Positions 44,359-52,931 are shown, counted from the stretch's first letter. The stretch is DNA of 64,000 nt from Acidaminococcus hominis (GCF_021044795.1 NZ_JAJNOP010000001.1); one strand, 5' to 3'. Notes: generated by a model from the sequence alone, not told the origin. Numbers and translations: made by a program.

Positions 44359-44398
44359 ACAGGAGAGCAATGTTTCACGTGAAACATTGCTCTCCTGT
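44359..44398. other. parS: parS site 2, in a 40-base perfect palindrome
   Basis: TGTTTCACGTGAAACA with outer arms ACAGGAGAGCAA/TTGCTCTCCTGT. Confidence 0.92.
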
Positions 44399-44599
44399 AT
44401 TCCCGCTTGCAGTACTGCAAGGGGATAATCCAGCAATTAGCCTGATTTATGGCTTTGGCGACTGCTGACTTGGCGGTGCAGGACCCTCAGAAAAAAATGT
44501 TGAGCTGTCCCTGAAGGAAAAGCCGCTTCTTAGGATTAGACCAGGTGTAAGAAATGACTGCTTGCGGAAATGCAGGGGTAGACGCTTCGTTTCACAGAC

Positions 44600-44635
44600 T
44601 CCAGGGCAATGTTTCACGTGAAACATTGCCCTGGA
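44600..44635. other. parS: parS site 3, in a 36-base perfect palindrome
   Basis: TGTTTCACGTGAAACA with outer arms TCCAGGGCAA/TTGCCCTGGA. Confidence 0.92.
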
Positions 44636-44816
44636 ATAGTATTAATAAGTTGACTTAGCTATGGAAAAGCTCCTAGCCTCGCTTCCCTGGAAACGAAAAA
44701 ATGGTAATGGCCAGAGCTAAGAAATCCGCAATGCTCCAAAAAGAAATGAAAGACCGCTCCAAAGGGAGAAAATATAAAAGAGTATCAGTGAGAGGGTTGT
44801 TACAGGAAACACTGAC

Positions 44817-44860
44817 AGCAAAATAGTGAATGCTTCACGTGAAACATTCACTATTTTGCT
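44817..44860. other. parS: parS site 4, in a 44-base palindrome with one mismatch
   Basis: The core is TGCTTCACGTGAAACA, one change from consensus, which also is the only unpaired position of the dyad. Outer arms are AGCAAAATAGTGAA and its complement. It lies 100 bases before parA and could influence parA expression. Confidence 0.88.
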
Positions 44861-44959
44861 TTTTATGCAGGAAAAAAGCCTGGGTTTTCTCCATTTTGAC
44901 ACAAGCTGTGATACAATAATAGCCAGTGCATCAAAAATGAAAGCGAAGGAGTGACACTC

Positions 44960-45724
44960 ATGTCCCAAATACTTGCTGTGGCCAACCAAAAGGGCGGTGT
45001 AGGAAAGACGACTACCAGCATCAATTTGGCAGCCTGCCTGGCGGAAAGCCGCAAGAAGACCCTTCTGGTGGACCTGGATTCCCAGGGAAATGCTACCAGC
45101 GGCCTGGGCATCGATAAAAGCAGCCTGACCCAATGCATGTACGATGTATTGGTGAATAATGTGGATATGGCTAGCCTAATTCAGCCTACAGCCTGGAAAA
45201 ACCTTTGGGTTGCACCGGCAACCATGAACCTGGCCGGAGCGGAAATTGACTTGATTGACAAGAAAAATCCGGCCAATGCCCTGAAAAAACATTTGAATAA
45301 AATCCGGGATAACTATGATTATGTGATTATTGACTGCCCTCCGGCCTTGAGCCTGTTGACAGTCAACGCACTGACGGCTGCAGATGCGGTGTTGATTCCC
45401 ATCCAATGCGAATTCTACGCCTTGGAAGGGGTTACCCAACTGATGCAGACGGTGGAACGGATTCGGCAGACCAGCAATCCGGAACTGAAAATCAATGGCA
45501 TTGTGATGACCATGACGGATACCCGGACCCATTTGTCCAATGATGTAGTGGAACAGGTGAAAAGTCATTTCCCGGACCTGATCTACAAGACGATGATTCC
45601 CCGGTCCGTACGGTTGGGCGAAGCCCCCAGCTATGGACAGCCGATTACGGTCTATGATCCCCGGGGCAAGGCAGCAGAAGCCTATAAGGCACTGGCAAGA
45701 GAGGTGAAGCGGCGTGGCAAGTAA
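44960..45724 (+). CDS. parA: Chromosome partitioning ATPase ParA (Soj)
   Basis: The 254-residue protein has the deviant Walker A motif QKGGVGKTTTSINLAACLAE, Walker B YVIIDCPPALSLLTVNAL, and normal Soj length without an N-terminal DNA-binding extension. It drives segregation of the origin with ParB and in relatives also acts on DnaA. ATG 44960 follows AAGGAG by eight bases. It overlaps parB by 11 bases. Confidence 0.95.
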   Translation: MSQILAVANQKGGVGKTTTSINLAACLAESRKKTLLVDLDSQGNATSGLGIDKSSLTQCMYDVLVNNVDMASLIQPTAWKNLWVAPATMNLAGAEIDLIDKKNPANALKKHLNKIRDNYDYVIIDCPPALSLLTVNALTAADAVLIPIQCEFYALEGVTQLMQTVERIRQTSNPELKINGIVMTMTDTRTHLSNDVVEQVKSHFPDLIYKTMIPRSVRLGEAPSYGQPITVYDPRGKAAEAYKALAREVKRRGK

Positions 45725-46715
45725 AAAAGGCGGGCTGGGTGCAACCGGCCTGGATAGAATGTTCGGCAGCCGGGCTAAGGCATCGGCACCGGCAGTGGAA
45801 GAGAAAAAAGAAGGGGATACTGTCACGGAATTGGCCGTAAAAGACCTGGTTCCTAACCCCTACCAGCCCCGGCATACCTTTGATCCGGAGAAAATGCAGG
45901 ACCTGATTCATTCCGTCAAGGAAAGCGGGGTTATTCAGCCTCTGATTGTCCGGAAAAAAGGCCGGCAGTATGAAATTGTAGCAGGGGAACGGCGCTGGAG
46001 AGCCGCCAAAGAAGCCGGCCTTGCCAAAGTTCCTGTGGTAGTACGTACCTACGACGATGCGGCCATGATGGAAGTGGCCCTGGTGGAAAACCTGCAGCGC
46101 AGCGACCTGGATCCTTTGGAAGAAGCCCGGGGCATCAAACGCATGATGGAAGCCCTGCAGCTGACCCAGGAAGAGGCTGCCAAGCGGCTGGGCAAAAGCC
46201 GGGCTGCCGTGGCCAATACCCTGCGGCTGCTGAATCTGCCGGAGGCTGCTGCCCAACTGGTGGCGGAAGGCCAGCTGACTGCTGGCCAGGTACGGCCTCT
46301 TTTAGGTCTGGAAGATCCAGAAAAAATCACGGAACTTGCCCAGCAGGCTGCGGCCGAGGGCTGGAGTGCCCGGGCTGTAGAAGAAGTGGTGAACCGGGAA
46401 AAGCAGGCGGACCAAAAGGTGGATTATTTGCAGCAGCTGAATGATCTGCTGGGAGATGAAGCCCCGGAAAAAGGGAAAAATAAGAGCAAAAAAGCCCTGA
46501 AAAAGGCACAGAATGTCTATGTCCGCGGCTTTCAGGACCAGCTTACCGAGTATTTAGGAACCCGGGTGAAAATTGAACCGGCCAAAAAGGAAAATGGCGG
46601 CCGGATTATCATTGAGTACTATAATGATGATGATTTGGAACGGGTTTACGACCTGCTGAAAGAAAAAGATGAGAAACCTTCCAGCTCAGGGACTCCCGGA
46701 AAATTTACCGTGTGA
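45714..46715 (+). CDS. parB: Chromosome partitioning protein ParB (Spo0J)
   Basis: Binds parS, uses CTP to clamp and slide on DNA, and loads condensin. The 333-residue protein starts at GTG 45714 (MASKKGGLGATGLDRMFGSR) and has the ParB/Srx nucleotide-binding domain (VPNPYQPRHTFDPEKMQDLI, then AGERRWRAAKEAGL and EVALVENLQRSDLDPLEEA), a helix-turn-helix (LGKSRAAVANTLRLLNLPEA), and a C-terminal dimer domain. Its four cognate sites lie just upstream of parA. Confidence 0.95.
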   Translation: MASKKGGLGATGLDRMFGSRAKASAPAVEEKKEGDTVTELAVKDLVPNPYQPRHTFDPEKMQDLIHSVKESGVIQPLIVRKKGRQYEIVAGERRWRAAKEAGLAKVPVVVRTYDDAAMMEVALVENLQRSDLDPLEEARGIKRMMEALQLTQEEAAKRLGKSRAAVANTLRLLNLPEAAAQLVAEGQLTAGQVRPLLGLEDPEKITELAQQAAAEGWSARAVEEVVNREKQADQKVDYLQQLNDLLGDEAPEKGKNKSKKALKKAQNVYVRGFQDQLTEYLGTRVKIEPAKKENGGRIIIEYYNDDDLERVYDLLKEKDEKPSSSGTPGKFTV

Positions 46716-46734
46716 GAAGGGTGTGGAATAAGCA

Positions 46735-47442
46735 ATGATAGGAGCAGGAACCCTGGCCAACGCTGGGGCAATTGTGGCCGGCAGTGTGGTGGGTCTCGCC
46801 GCCGGCCGCGGAATCAAGGAAAAATACCAGGAAACGGTGCTGTATGGCCTGTGTCTTTGTGTAATGATGCTGGGCCTGCAAATGGCTTTTCAGGGCAAAC
46901 ATATTATGATTACCATCAGCAGTCTGGTGCTGGGCTCCATTATTGGAGAAGCCATGGATATCGAGGCCAAATTGGAACGATTTGGTACCTGGCTGGCCAA
47001 AAAGGTTCAAAGCCGGCGAAAAACCACTAGTGCCGGAGATGAAGGGGCCTTTGTTCAGGGCTTTATGTATGCCAGCCTGATCTACTGCGTAGGAGCCATG
47101 GCCATTGTAGGGTCCATTCAGGACGGCCTGGGGGGAGATCCCACGACCTTGTACACCAAGGCAGCCCTGGATGGTCTCAGCGGCATCATCTATGCCGCCA
47201 ATATGGGCGTAGGCGTGCTTTTTTCCGCCTTGTCCGTATTGGTCTACCAGGGCGCTTTAACGGCTCTGGCAGGGCTTTTGGGGCCCTATATGAGTCCTGA
47301 AGTGGTGCAGGAGATTGCTGCCAGCGGTGGGCTGATGATCTTCGGCATTGGCATCAATATGACCAAGCTGCTGAAAATCCGAATCGGGAACATGCTTCCT
47401 GGCTTGGTGGTGGCTGGGGTCGCTGCCGTTATTTTCTTATAA
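46735..47442 (+). CDS. DUF554 membrane protein (YqgA-like)
   Basis: The 235-residue membrane protein has about six segments and the DUF554 pattern: LANAGAIVAGSVVGLAAGRG, SLVLGSIIGEAMDIEAKLER, and SLIYCVGAMAIVGSIQDGL. Members are widespread and of unknown transport or other function. It starts 19 bases after parB and is probably co-transcribed with it. Confidence 0.88.
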   Translation: MIGAGTLANAGAIVAGSVVGLAAGRGIKEKYQETVLYGLCLCVMMLGLQMAFQGKHIMITISSLVLGSIIGEAMDIEAKLERFGTWLAKKVQSRRKTTSAGDEGAFVQGFMYASLIYCVGAMAIVGSIQDGLGGDPTTLYTKAALDGLSGIIYAANMGVGVLFSALSVLVYQGALTALAGLLGPYMSPEVVQEIAASGGLMIFGIGINMTKLLKIRIGNMLPGLVVAGVAAVIFL

Positions 47443-47447
47443 AATAC

Positions 47448-47476
47448 TTGCAGATTTAACCCAAAAAGAGTATAAT
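47448..47476 (+). promoter_or_regulatory. Promoter of tRNA-Val
   Basis: TTGCAG (47448-47453), 17-base spacer, TATAAT (47471-47476), 10 bases before the mature 5' end. Confidence 0.85.
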
Positions 47477-47486
47477 ACTTTCCATC

Positions 47487-47563
47487 GGGGTTATAGCTCA
47501 GTTGGTTAGAGCGCATCGCTCACATCGATGAGGTCTACGGTTCGAGTCCGCATAACCCCACCA
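47487..47563 (+). tRNA. tRNA-Val (CAC)
   Basis: Acceptor GGGGTTA pairs with TAACCCC; anticodon stem CATCG/CGATG with loop CTCACAT gives anticodon CAC at 47521-47523; T loop TTCGAGT; CCA encoded. A CAT reading (Ile or Met) does not fit the seven-base loop register. Confidence 0.92.
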
Positions 47564-47573
47564 ATTGAAGTGT

Positions 47574-47607
47574 TGGCATTGCAGTTTGCTGCAATGCCTT
47601 ATTTTTT
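47574..47607 (+). terminator. Terminator after tRNA-Val
   Basis: GGCATTGCAG pairs with CTGCAATGCC over a four-base loop, followed after two bases by T7. Confidence 0.88.
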
Positions 47608-48836
47608 TGCCTTTCTTGCAGGCAGAGAAGAGAAAACCTCGCAAAAGGCCCCAAATTGCCCTGAGAGACGCCGTGCTTTAATACGCGTAAACTAGCTAGG
47701 AAAAACTAAAAAATCCCGTTACAGGGCAAATCTGGGCCTGCTATTTGAGCCCTCTTGCCCTGGAAAGTGGGGCTCTGGCGAGAAAAGGCGCACCCCAGTT
47801 GGAAAGGAAAGCGGTGCAGCAGCGCCAGGTGAAGCAGGTACTGGGAAAAGGAAGCAGCGGCTGCCAGGACCTGCGGCGCCTGGTAATTCCGGCTGCTCGG
47901 GTCTATTAGAATGCTTTTGCGGAAAAAATCAGGGAAGAGATGTTCCAGGGTTCTGCCTACCAACAAGCGCACAAGCAGGTAAATCCGCAGGCATTTTCCC
48001 GCTGTAGCTGCTTTTTGCCAAGCTTTTTGCTGCATTGTTCACGGTCATTTCTGCGTCCTCCCTTTTTTGCCGGAAAAATTTCCGCTTATTTTATGGAGCT
48101 TGGAGCGTTTTGCTCTGGGCTCCTATTTCTTTTGCGCAAAGCTGGTTCTTGCCTGTTTTTGGCGGTCCTTTACGGCTGCCTAGCCAAACTCAGCTGGACC
48201 TATTGCTTTCTGGAATCCCCTTGTGGCTTTTGGAGTTATTTTGCTGGGCCCTTTGCTGTCCTGCAAGTTGGGTCTATTTTAGCCCCTGCTGCCCTTTTTG
48301 CAGGTCATTTCTTCTGGTTAAAGAAAAGTATTTTCTGCATAAAAATGCAGTATCCTTGGGAACCGTATTTTACAGGCTCATTGGCAATGTACACGTCGGA
48401 TGGACAATCCGGCGCAGGCAGAAAAACGCAGCCAGAAAAAACCTCCTGCAGCGGCAAGCCGGGAAGAAGCACTGAAAGAATGGAACTAGTAAGCCATAAA
48501 TGCTTTTTAAAGAAAGAATTTGAACATTACGAAGCAATTTATGCTTAATCTAGAAGGAAAATAACAATTTTTAGGCTAATTTGGCCTATTTTTTGTGTTT
48601 GAAGTGCTGATTGCTTCTGGAAAAGCAGGGGGGCAGCCTGTCTGCCAAAAGGGGCTAAGCTTGCGCCGATTTCAGCTAAGGGGTTACTGGTGGAATAGAA
48701 GTGCATAAATATACAGATTTAAACTGCATACTTATGCATGTCAATTCTGCTTTTCTTATAGGACACTCTTTATTTACTGAGTTACTTCATTTTTCATAGG
48801 AGGACTGCTACAATACAGGAGAAGGGAGCTGACACC
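47608..48836. other. Gene-poor stretch of about 1.2 kb
   Basis: Open frames here (47706-48035 on the minus strand; 47940-48548 and 48035-48475 on the plus strand) encode Cys/Phe/Ser-rich sequences with no motif, no good ribosome-binding site and mutual overlap, so none is called. I see no tRNA, repeat array or transposase remnant. It may be decayed DNA next to a tRNA, or carry an RNA I cannot identify. Confidence 0.55.
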
Positions 48837-49223
48837 ATGTACAAAAAGAAAATGGAAGAAGACATACGCTGCCCGTTGGAATACGGACTGGAGCTGTTTG
48901 GCGGAAAATGGAAATCCCGGATTCTCTGTGTTTTGGCCTCCCAGGGAAATCTGCGCTACAGCCAGCTGCGCCGGGAAATGAGCAATATTACCGATGCGGT
49001 GCTGGCTACTACCCTGAAGGAACTGCTGCAGGCTGGGATGATTGCCCGGAAGGCCTATGAGGAAATTCCACCCCATGTGGAATACAGTCTGACGGCAAAG
49101 GGCCGCTCTGCGGTACCCATTCTCCAGGAAATCTGCCAATGGTCGGGCTTATTTTATAAGGAAACAACTACGGCGCACCCGTTGACCCAATGTGAGCGCT
49201 GCGATTATAAATCCCCTGAATGA
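48837..49223 (+). CDS. HxlR-family transcriptional regulator
   Basis: The 128-residue protein has the HxlR pattern: CPLEYGLELFGGKWKSRILC, followed by LRYSQLRREMSNITDAVLAT as the recognition region and HVEYSLTAKGRSAVPILQEI as the wing and dimer helix. HxlR proteins often respond to electrophiles or reactive species through cysteines; this one has a C-terminal CERCDYKSPE pair. GGGAG precedes the ATG. No divergent target gene is present, so its target is unclear; nifS-mnmA downstream is one candidate. Confidence 0.85.
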   Translation: MYKKKMEEDIRCPLEYGLELFGGKWKSRILCVLASQGNLRYSQLRREMSNITDAVLATTLKELLQAGMIARKAYEEIPPHVEYSLTAKGRSAVPILQEICQWSGLFYKETTTAHPLTQCERCDYKSPE

Positions 49224-49233
49224 CTCCTGGCAA

Positions 49234-49265
49234 AGCGTCCCGGTACAGTGGGGGATGCTTTTTTG
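49234..49265 (+). terminator. Terminator of the HxlR gene
   Basis: AGCGTCCC pairs with GGGGATGCT (one G-T) over a nine-base loop, followed by T6. Confidence 0.75.
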
Positions 49266-49332
49266 CTGTGCCGGAAAAGGCTGGACCGGGTTTGGTCCTG
49301 GCCGGCTGTATCATTGCCGAGTATTTTTGTAG

Positions 49333-49338
49333 TATAAT
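49333..49338 (+). promoter_or_regulatory. -10 element of nifS-mnmA
   Basis: TATAAT at 49333-49338, 160 bases before the nifS start. No good -35 is seen at the usual distance, which would fit an activator-dependent promoter. Confidence 0.45.
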
Positions 49339-49354
49339 ATTTAAATACCCATTT

Positions 49355-49460
49355 GCAGCAGACGGGTATCGTCTGTTGGGAGAGGAGCTGGAGGACCGCT
49401 TCTGCAAGGGCGGAAACGGCGTTTTTCCTTGCTCCTGGAACTCACGGTTTTGCCGTGGGG
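49355..49460 (+). ncRNA. Candidate structured leader RNA of nifS-mnmA
   Basis: Three helices can be drawn: CAGACG/CGTCTG (49359-49364 with 49370-49375), AGGAGC/GCTCCT (49383-49388 with 49431-49436) enclosing CCGC/GCGG (49396-49399 with 49410-49413), and CACGG/CCGTG (49443-49447 with 49453-49457). No known riboswitch or T-box core is recognised. It could be cis-regulatory or simply GC-rich sequence that folds. Confidence 0.35.
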
Positions 49461-49498
49461 GTATAGCCCTTGAATTGGTTTGTTTAAAGGAGTTTGTC

Positions 49499-50668
49499 AT
49501 GTTTGTCTATGCAGATAACGCAGCCACCACAGGCGTCAGCAAAAAGGCGCTAGCGGCGATGCTGCCCTATTTTACGGAAAAATACGGGAACCCTTCCAGT
49601 GCCTATCCCTTTGGCCAGGAAGCTTCCCGGGCCCTGATTCAGGCGAGGGAAACCATTGCCCGCTGCCTGGGGGCGCTGCCCAGCGAAATCACCTTTACCT
49701 CGGGGGGCAGTGAAGCCGACAACCAGGCCCTTTGGACGGCAGCCCTGAAGGGGAAAGCCCAGGGGAAATGCCATCTCATTGCGTCCTCGGTGGAACACCA
49801 TGCGGTGCTGCACACTTTAAAGGTCCTGGAGGAAAATGGCTTTACGGTAACCTTGCTGCCGGTAGATGCCAACTGTCAGGTGTCCCCGGAGGCGGTGCAG
49901 GAAGCCCTGCGGCCGGATACCTGCCTGGTCTCCGTGATGGCGGCCAACAATGAAACCGGCGCCCTGCAGCCCATTCAGGCAATTGGCCGGCTGTGCCAAA
50001 AGGCGGGGGTCCCTTTCCATACGGATGCCGTCCAGCTGGTGGGGCATTTGCCCCTTTCGGTCAAGGCCTGCGGTGCCACCCTGCTGTCCCTTTCCGCCCA
50101 CAAGTTCCATGGACCCAAGGGCGTAGGTGTGCTTTTTGCCAAACGGGGTTACGAATTGGAAAGCCTGATTCAGGGGGGCGCTCAAGAACGGGGAAAACGG
50201 GCTGGTACTGAAAATGTACCCGGGATTGTAGGTATGGCAGCAGCTCTGGAAGGGGCCTGTGCCAATCAGGAAGCAGCCCGGACCCGGCTGTCCGCCGCCC
50301 GGGATCAGCTCCAGGAACGGTTCCTTGCGCTGCCGGAGGTCAAAGTCCACAGTGCAGGGGCGGACCGGCTGCCCGGCCATTTGAACGTGGCTTTTGGGGG
50401 CGTTTCCTCGGAAGCCCTGCTGCCTATTTTGGGGGAACGGGGCATCTGCGTGTCCGCCGGTTCGGCCTGCGCTTCCGGGTCCCCAGAACCCAGCCACGTG
50501 CTGCTTGCCATGGGCTGCAGCCCAGAGGAAGCCAAGAGCTCTCTGCGTTTTTCCCTGGGGGACTCTATTACCCAGGAACAGATCGATTATCTCTATACGG
50601 AAACCTGTCAGGCGGTAGAACGTCTGCGGCAGATACACCGGCAGCCTAAGCCGGAGAAAGGCTGGTAA
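49499..50668 (+). CDS. Cysteine desulfurase (NifS/IscS family)
   Basis: PLP enzyme that moves sulfur from cysteine to acceptor proteins. The 389-residue protein has YADNAATTGVSKKAL at the start, the PLP lysine in LLSLSAHKFHGPKGVG, and the persulfide cysteine in SAGSACASGSPEPSHVL. ATG 49499 follows AAAGGAG by six bases; the frame is open further upstream but without a start site. It lies two bases before mnmA, the common pairing in which the desulfurase feeds sulfur to tRNA 2-thiolation. Confidence 0.93.
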   Translation: MFVYADNAATTGVSKKALAAMLPYFTEKYGNPSSAYPFGQEASRALIQARETIARCLGALPSEITFTSGGSEADNQALWTAALKGKAQGKCHLIASSVEHHAVLHTLKVLEENGFTVTLLPVDANCQVSPEAVQEALRPDTCLVSVMAANNETGALQPIQAIGRLCQKAGVPFHTDAVQLVGHLPLSVKACGATLLSLSAHKFHGPKGVGVLFAKRGYELESLIQGGAQERGKRAGTENVPGIVGMAAALEGACANQEAARTRLSAARDQLQERFLALPEVKVHSAGADRLPGHLNVAFGGVSSEALLPILGERGICVSAGSACASGSPEPSHVLLAMGCSPEEAKSSLRFSLGDSITQEQIDYLYTETCQAVERLRQIHRQPKPEKGW

Positions 50669-50670
50669 AT

Positions 50671-51762
50671 ATGAAGGCGTTAATTGCCATGAGCGGTGGG
50701 GTGGACAGCTCGGTTGCCGCCAAGCTGATGCAGGAGCAGGGCTATGACTGCATTGGCTGCACCATGAAGCTGTACAACAACCCGGATGCCGGGTGCAATT
50801 CCAAGACCTGCTGTTCCCTCAGTGATGTGGAGGACGCCCGGAGCGTGGCTGCCCGGCTGAATATGCCCTTTTATGTCTTTAACTATACGGAAGAGTTCAA
50901 GGACCAGGTAATGGAAAAGTTCGCCGAGAGCTATACCCGGGGAGAAACTCCCAATCCCTGCATTGACTGCAACCGCTTCCTGAAGTTTGGGGCCCTGTAT
51001 GAACGGGCCCAGGAACTGGGCTGCGACTGCGTGGTGACGGGCCATTATGCCAGGATCCGGAAAACCCCGGAGGGCCGCTACGAACTGCTGCGGGCCCTGG
51101 ACCCGGCCAAAGACCAGAGCTACGTCCTGTACAACCTGACCCAGGAGCAGCTGGCCCATACCCAATTTCCTTTGGGCATCTACCACAAGACCAAAACCCG
51201 GGAAATTGCTGCGGAAAACGGTTTTATCAATTCCCAGAAGCCGGACAGCCAGGACATCTGCTTTGTGCCCAACGGTTCCTATACCGATGCCGTCCAGCGG
51301 ATTTTGGACTATAAGCCCCAGCCCGGCCCTTTCCTGGACCTTGAAGGCCGGGTGATTGGCCAGCACAAGGGCATTATCTACTACACTTTGGGCCAGCATA
51401 AGAAATTGGGACTGAACCAGCCGGATTATCCCCTGTATGTGATGCGCATTGATCCGCAGCGCAACGCAGTGGTGGTAGGTCCTTCTTCCGCCCTGTTTTC
51501 CCGTTCGGCCCGGGTAACGGGGGCCAACTGGATCAGCGGCCAGGTGCCCGAAGCGCCGGTACGCTGCCAGGTCAAGGTCCGTTACCGGCAGGAAGCCCAG
51601 CCGGCAGTGGTTACGGCTACGGGCCCGGATACCTTTGAGATTCTCTTTGATGAGCCTCAGCGGGCCATTACTCCCGGCCAGGCCGCCGTACTCTATGACG
51701 GGGACGTGGTGCTGGGCGGAGGCACCCTGGAAGCGGAGAAAACGGGCGAAACTAAAAAATAA
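50671..51762 (+). CDS. mnmA: tRNA-specific 2-thiouridylase MnmA
   Basis: Adds sulfur at C2 of U34 in tRNA-Lys, -Glu and -Gln. The 363-residue protein has the PP-loop IAMSGGVDSSVAAKLMQEQG, the first catalytic cysteine in TPNPCIDCNRFLKFG and the second in SQDICFVPNG. Near residues 28-50 it has a cysteine-rich insert (GCNSKTCCSLSDVEDARSV), which is typical for the family. The tRNA-Lys(TTT) gene at the end of the window encodes one of its substrates. Confidence 0.95.
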   Translation: MKALIAMSGGVDSSVAAKLMQEQGYDCIGCTMKLYNNPDAGCNSKTCCSLSDVEDARSVAARLNMPFYVFNYTEEFKDQVMEKFAESYTRGETPNPCIDCNRFLKFGALYERAQELGCDCVVTGHYARIRKTPEGRYELLRALDPAKDQSYVLYNLTQEQLAHTQFPLGIYHKTKTREIAAENGFINSQKPDSQDICFVPNGSYTDAVQRILDYKPQPGPFLDLEGRVIGQHKGIIYYTLGQHKKLGLNQPDYPLYVMRIDPQRNAVVVGPSSALFSRSARVTGANWISGQVPEAPVRCQVKVRYRQEAQPAVVTATGPDTFEILFDEPQRAITPGQAAVLYDGDVVLGGGTLEAEKTGETKK

Positions 51763-51781
51763 CGGGAGAAAAAGTTTTCTC

Positions 51782-51810
51782 TTGCGATTTTTTGTTTCCT
51801 ATGATACAAT
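51782..51810 (+). promoter_or_regulatory. Promoter of rpsF-ssb-rpsR
   Basis: TTGCGA (51782-51787), 17-base spacer, TACAAT (51805-51810). The leader to rpsF is about 72 bases; I could not recognise an S6:S18 binding motif in it. Confidence 0.75.
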
Positions 51811-51888
51811 TACAAGGCTGTATATAAAACTTATATACTTCTTCTGCCCTCATGGTAGAGGAGCAAATCCAAAGGAGGAGGTGATTTC

Positions 51889-52173
51889 GTGAATAACTAC
51901 GAAGTCATGTACATCGTTAAGCCGGTAGAGGAAGACGCTTTCAACGCTGTTGTAAAGAAGTTCGATGATCTGCTGGTTGCTAACGGCGCCACTATTGAAA
52001 AAACCGATAAGTGGGGCAAGAAACGCTTAGCATATCCTATTCAAGACTTTAATGATGGCCTGTATGTTCTGACCACTTTTGCTGCTGAACCGGCATGCGT
52101 GAAGGAACTGGACCGTGTCATGAAGATTACTGATGAAATGCTGCGTCATATGATCATTCGCAAAGGCGAATAA
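51889..52173 (+). CDS. rpsF: Ribosomal protein S6
   Basis: The 94-residue protein starts at GTG 51889 after AGGAGG (MNNYEVMYIVKPVEEDAFNA), with the family KWGKKRLAYPIQDFNDGLYV and ending LRHMIIRKGE. It forms a dimer with S18 on the small subunit. Grouped with ssb and rpsR as usual. Confidence 0.96.
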   Translation: MNNYEVMYIVKPVEEDAFNAVVKKFDDLLVANGATIEKTDKWGKKRLAYPIQDFNDGLYVLTTFAAEPACVKELDRVMKITDEMLRHMIIRKGE

Positions 52174-52186
52174 GGAGGGTTGGTGT

Positions 52187-52630
52187 ATGAATCGCATTGT
52201 ACTGTTGGGCCGTCTGGTACGGGATCCGGAAGTCCGGGTTACTCCTACGGAAAAAACGGTCTGCACCTTTACTCTGGCAGTTGATCGTCCATTTTCTTCA
52301 AGAAATGGTCAGCGGGAAGCGGATTTTATCAACATTGTCACTTGGAATAAAACCGCTGAAGTATGTGGGAACTATTTGTCCAAAGGACAGAGAGCCCTGG
52401 TAGAAGGCCGGCTGCAGATCCGCAGCTACGACGGTAAAGACGGCAACAAGCACTACGTGACGGAAGTCATCGCAGATCATGTCGAATTTATCGAAACGAA
52501 AGGTTCCGCTAACCGCGGCACCGATTCCGGCGCTTCTTCCCAGAACAATTCCTCTCACGGCAGCAGCAATGCTGGCCCCATGGGTGGATTTGGCTCTGAA
52601 GTCGGTTTTGACGAAGAAATCCCCTTCTAA
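52187..52630 (+). CDS. ssb: Single-stranded DNA-binding protein
   Basis: The 147-residue protein has an OB fold in the first 105 residues (MNRIVLLGRLVRDPEVRVTP) and a Gly/Ser/Asn-rich tail that ends in the acidic tip DEEIPF, the docking site for replication and repair proteins. It lies between rpsF and rpsR. Confidence 0.96.
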   Translation: MNRIVLLGRLVRDPEVRVTPTEKTVCTFTLAVDRPFSSRNGQREADFINIVTWNKTAEVCGNYLSKGQRALVEGRLQIRSYDGKDGNKHYVTEVIADHVEFIETKGSANRGTDSGASSQNNSSHGSSNAGPMGGFGSEVGFDEEIPF

Positions 52631-52651
52631 AAGGGAGGATAGAGAAGCGTT

Positions 52652-52888
52652 ATGATTAAACGTGATAGAGGTAACAGAAGACCTAGAAGAAAAGTTTGCT
52701 CCTTCTGCGTCGATAAAGTGCAAGAAATCGATTACAAAGATGCAGCTAAACTGCGCAAGTTCATCACTGAACGGGGCAAGATTCTGCCGCGCCGTATTTC
52801 CGGCACCTGTGCAAAACATCAACGTCAGTTGACCATTGCCATCAAACGTGCTAGAAACGTTGCATTGCTGCCTTTTACGGCTGAATAA
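52652..52888 (+). CDS. rpsR: Ribosomal protein S18
   Basis: The 78-residue basic protein has RRKVCSFCVDKVQEIDYKDA, then LRKFITERGKILPRRISGTC and the end LLPFTAE. The cysteines (VCSFC, GTC) match the zinc-type S18 sequence. A terminator follows. Confidence 0.96.
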   Translation: MIKRDRGNRRPRRKVCSFCVDKVQEIDYKDAAKLRKFITERGKILPRRISGTCAKHQRQLTIAIKRARNVALLPFTAE

Positions 52889-52898
52889 TTGTAAAAAC

Positions 52899-52931
52899 GA
52901 GACAGATCCCTTGGGGGTCTGTCTTTTTTTT
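52899..52931 (+). terminator. Terminator of rpsF-ssb-rpsR
   Basis: AGACAGATCCC pairs with GGGTCTGTCT over a short loop, followed by T7. Confidence 0.92.

Larger units (their letters stand above)
44117..44959. other. parS array region between rsmG and parA
   Basis: An 843-base stretch without a convincing gene. It holds four parS sites spaced 229, 239 and 221 bases centre to centre. The three spacers (192, 201 and 181 bases) share no obvious sequence with one another and show no good promoter except near parA. Confidence 0.8.

Noticed and set aside
47940..48548. A 202-codon open frame after tRNA-Val
   Set aside because: Rich in Cys, Phe and Ser, no ribosome-binding site, overlaps another frame at 48035-48475 of equal weakness, and no family features.
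49339..49498. T-box leader before nifS-mnmA
   Set aside because: No T-box sequence (GGGTGGNACC type) or terminator-antiterminator pair is present, although the leader is structured.
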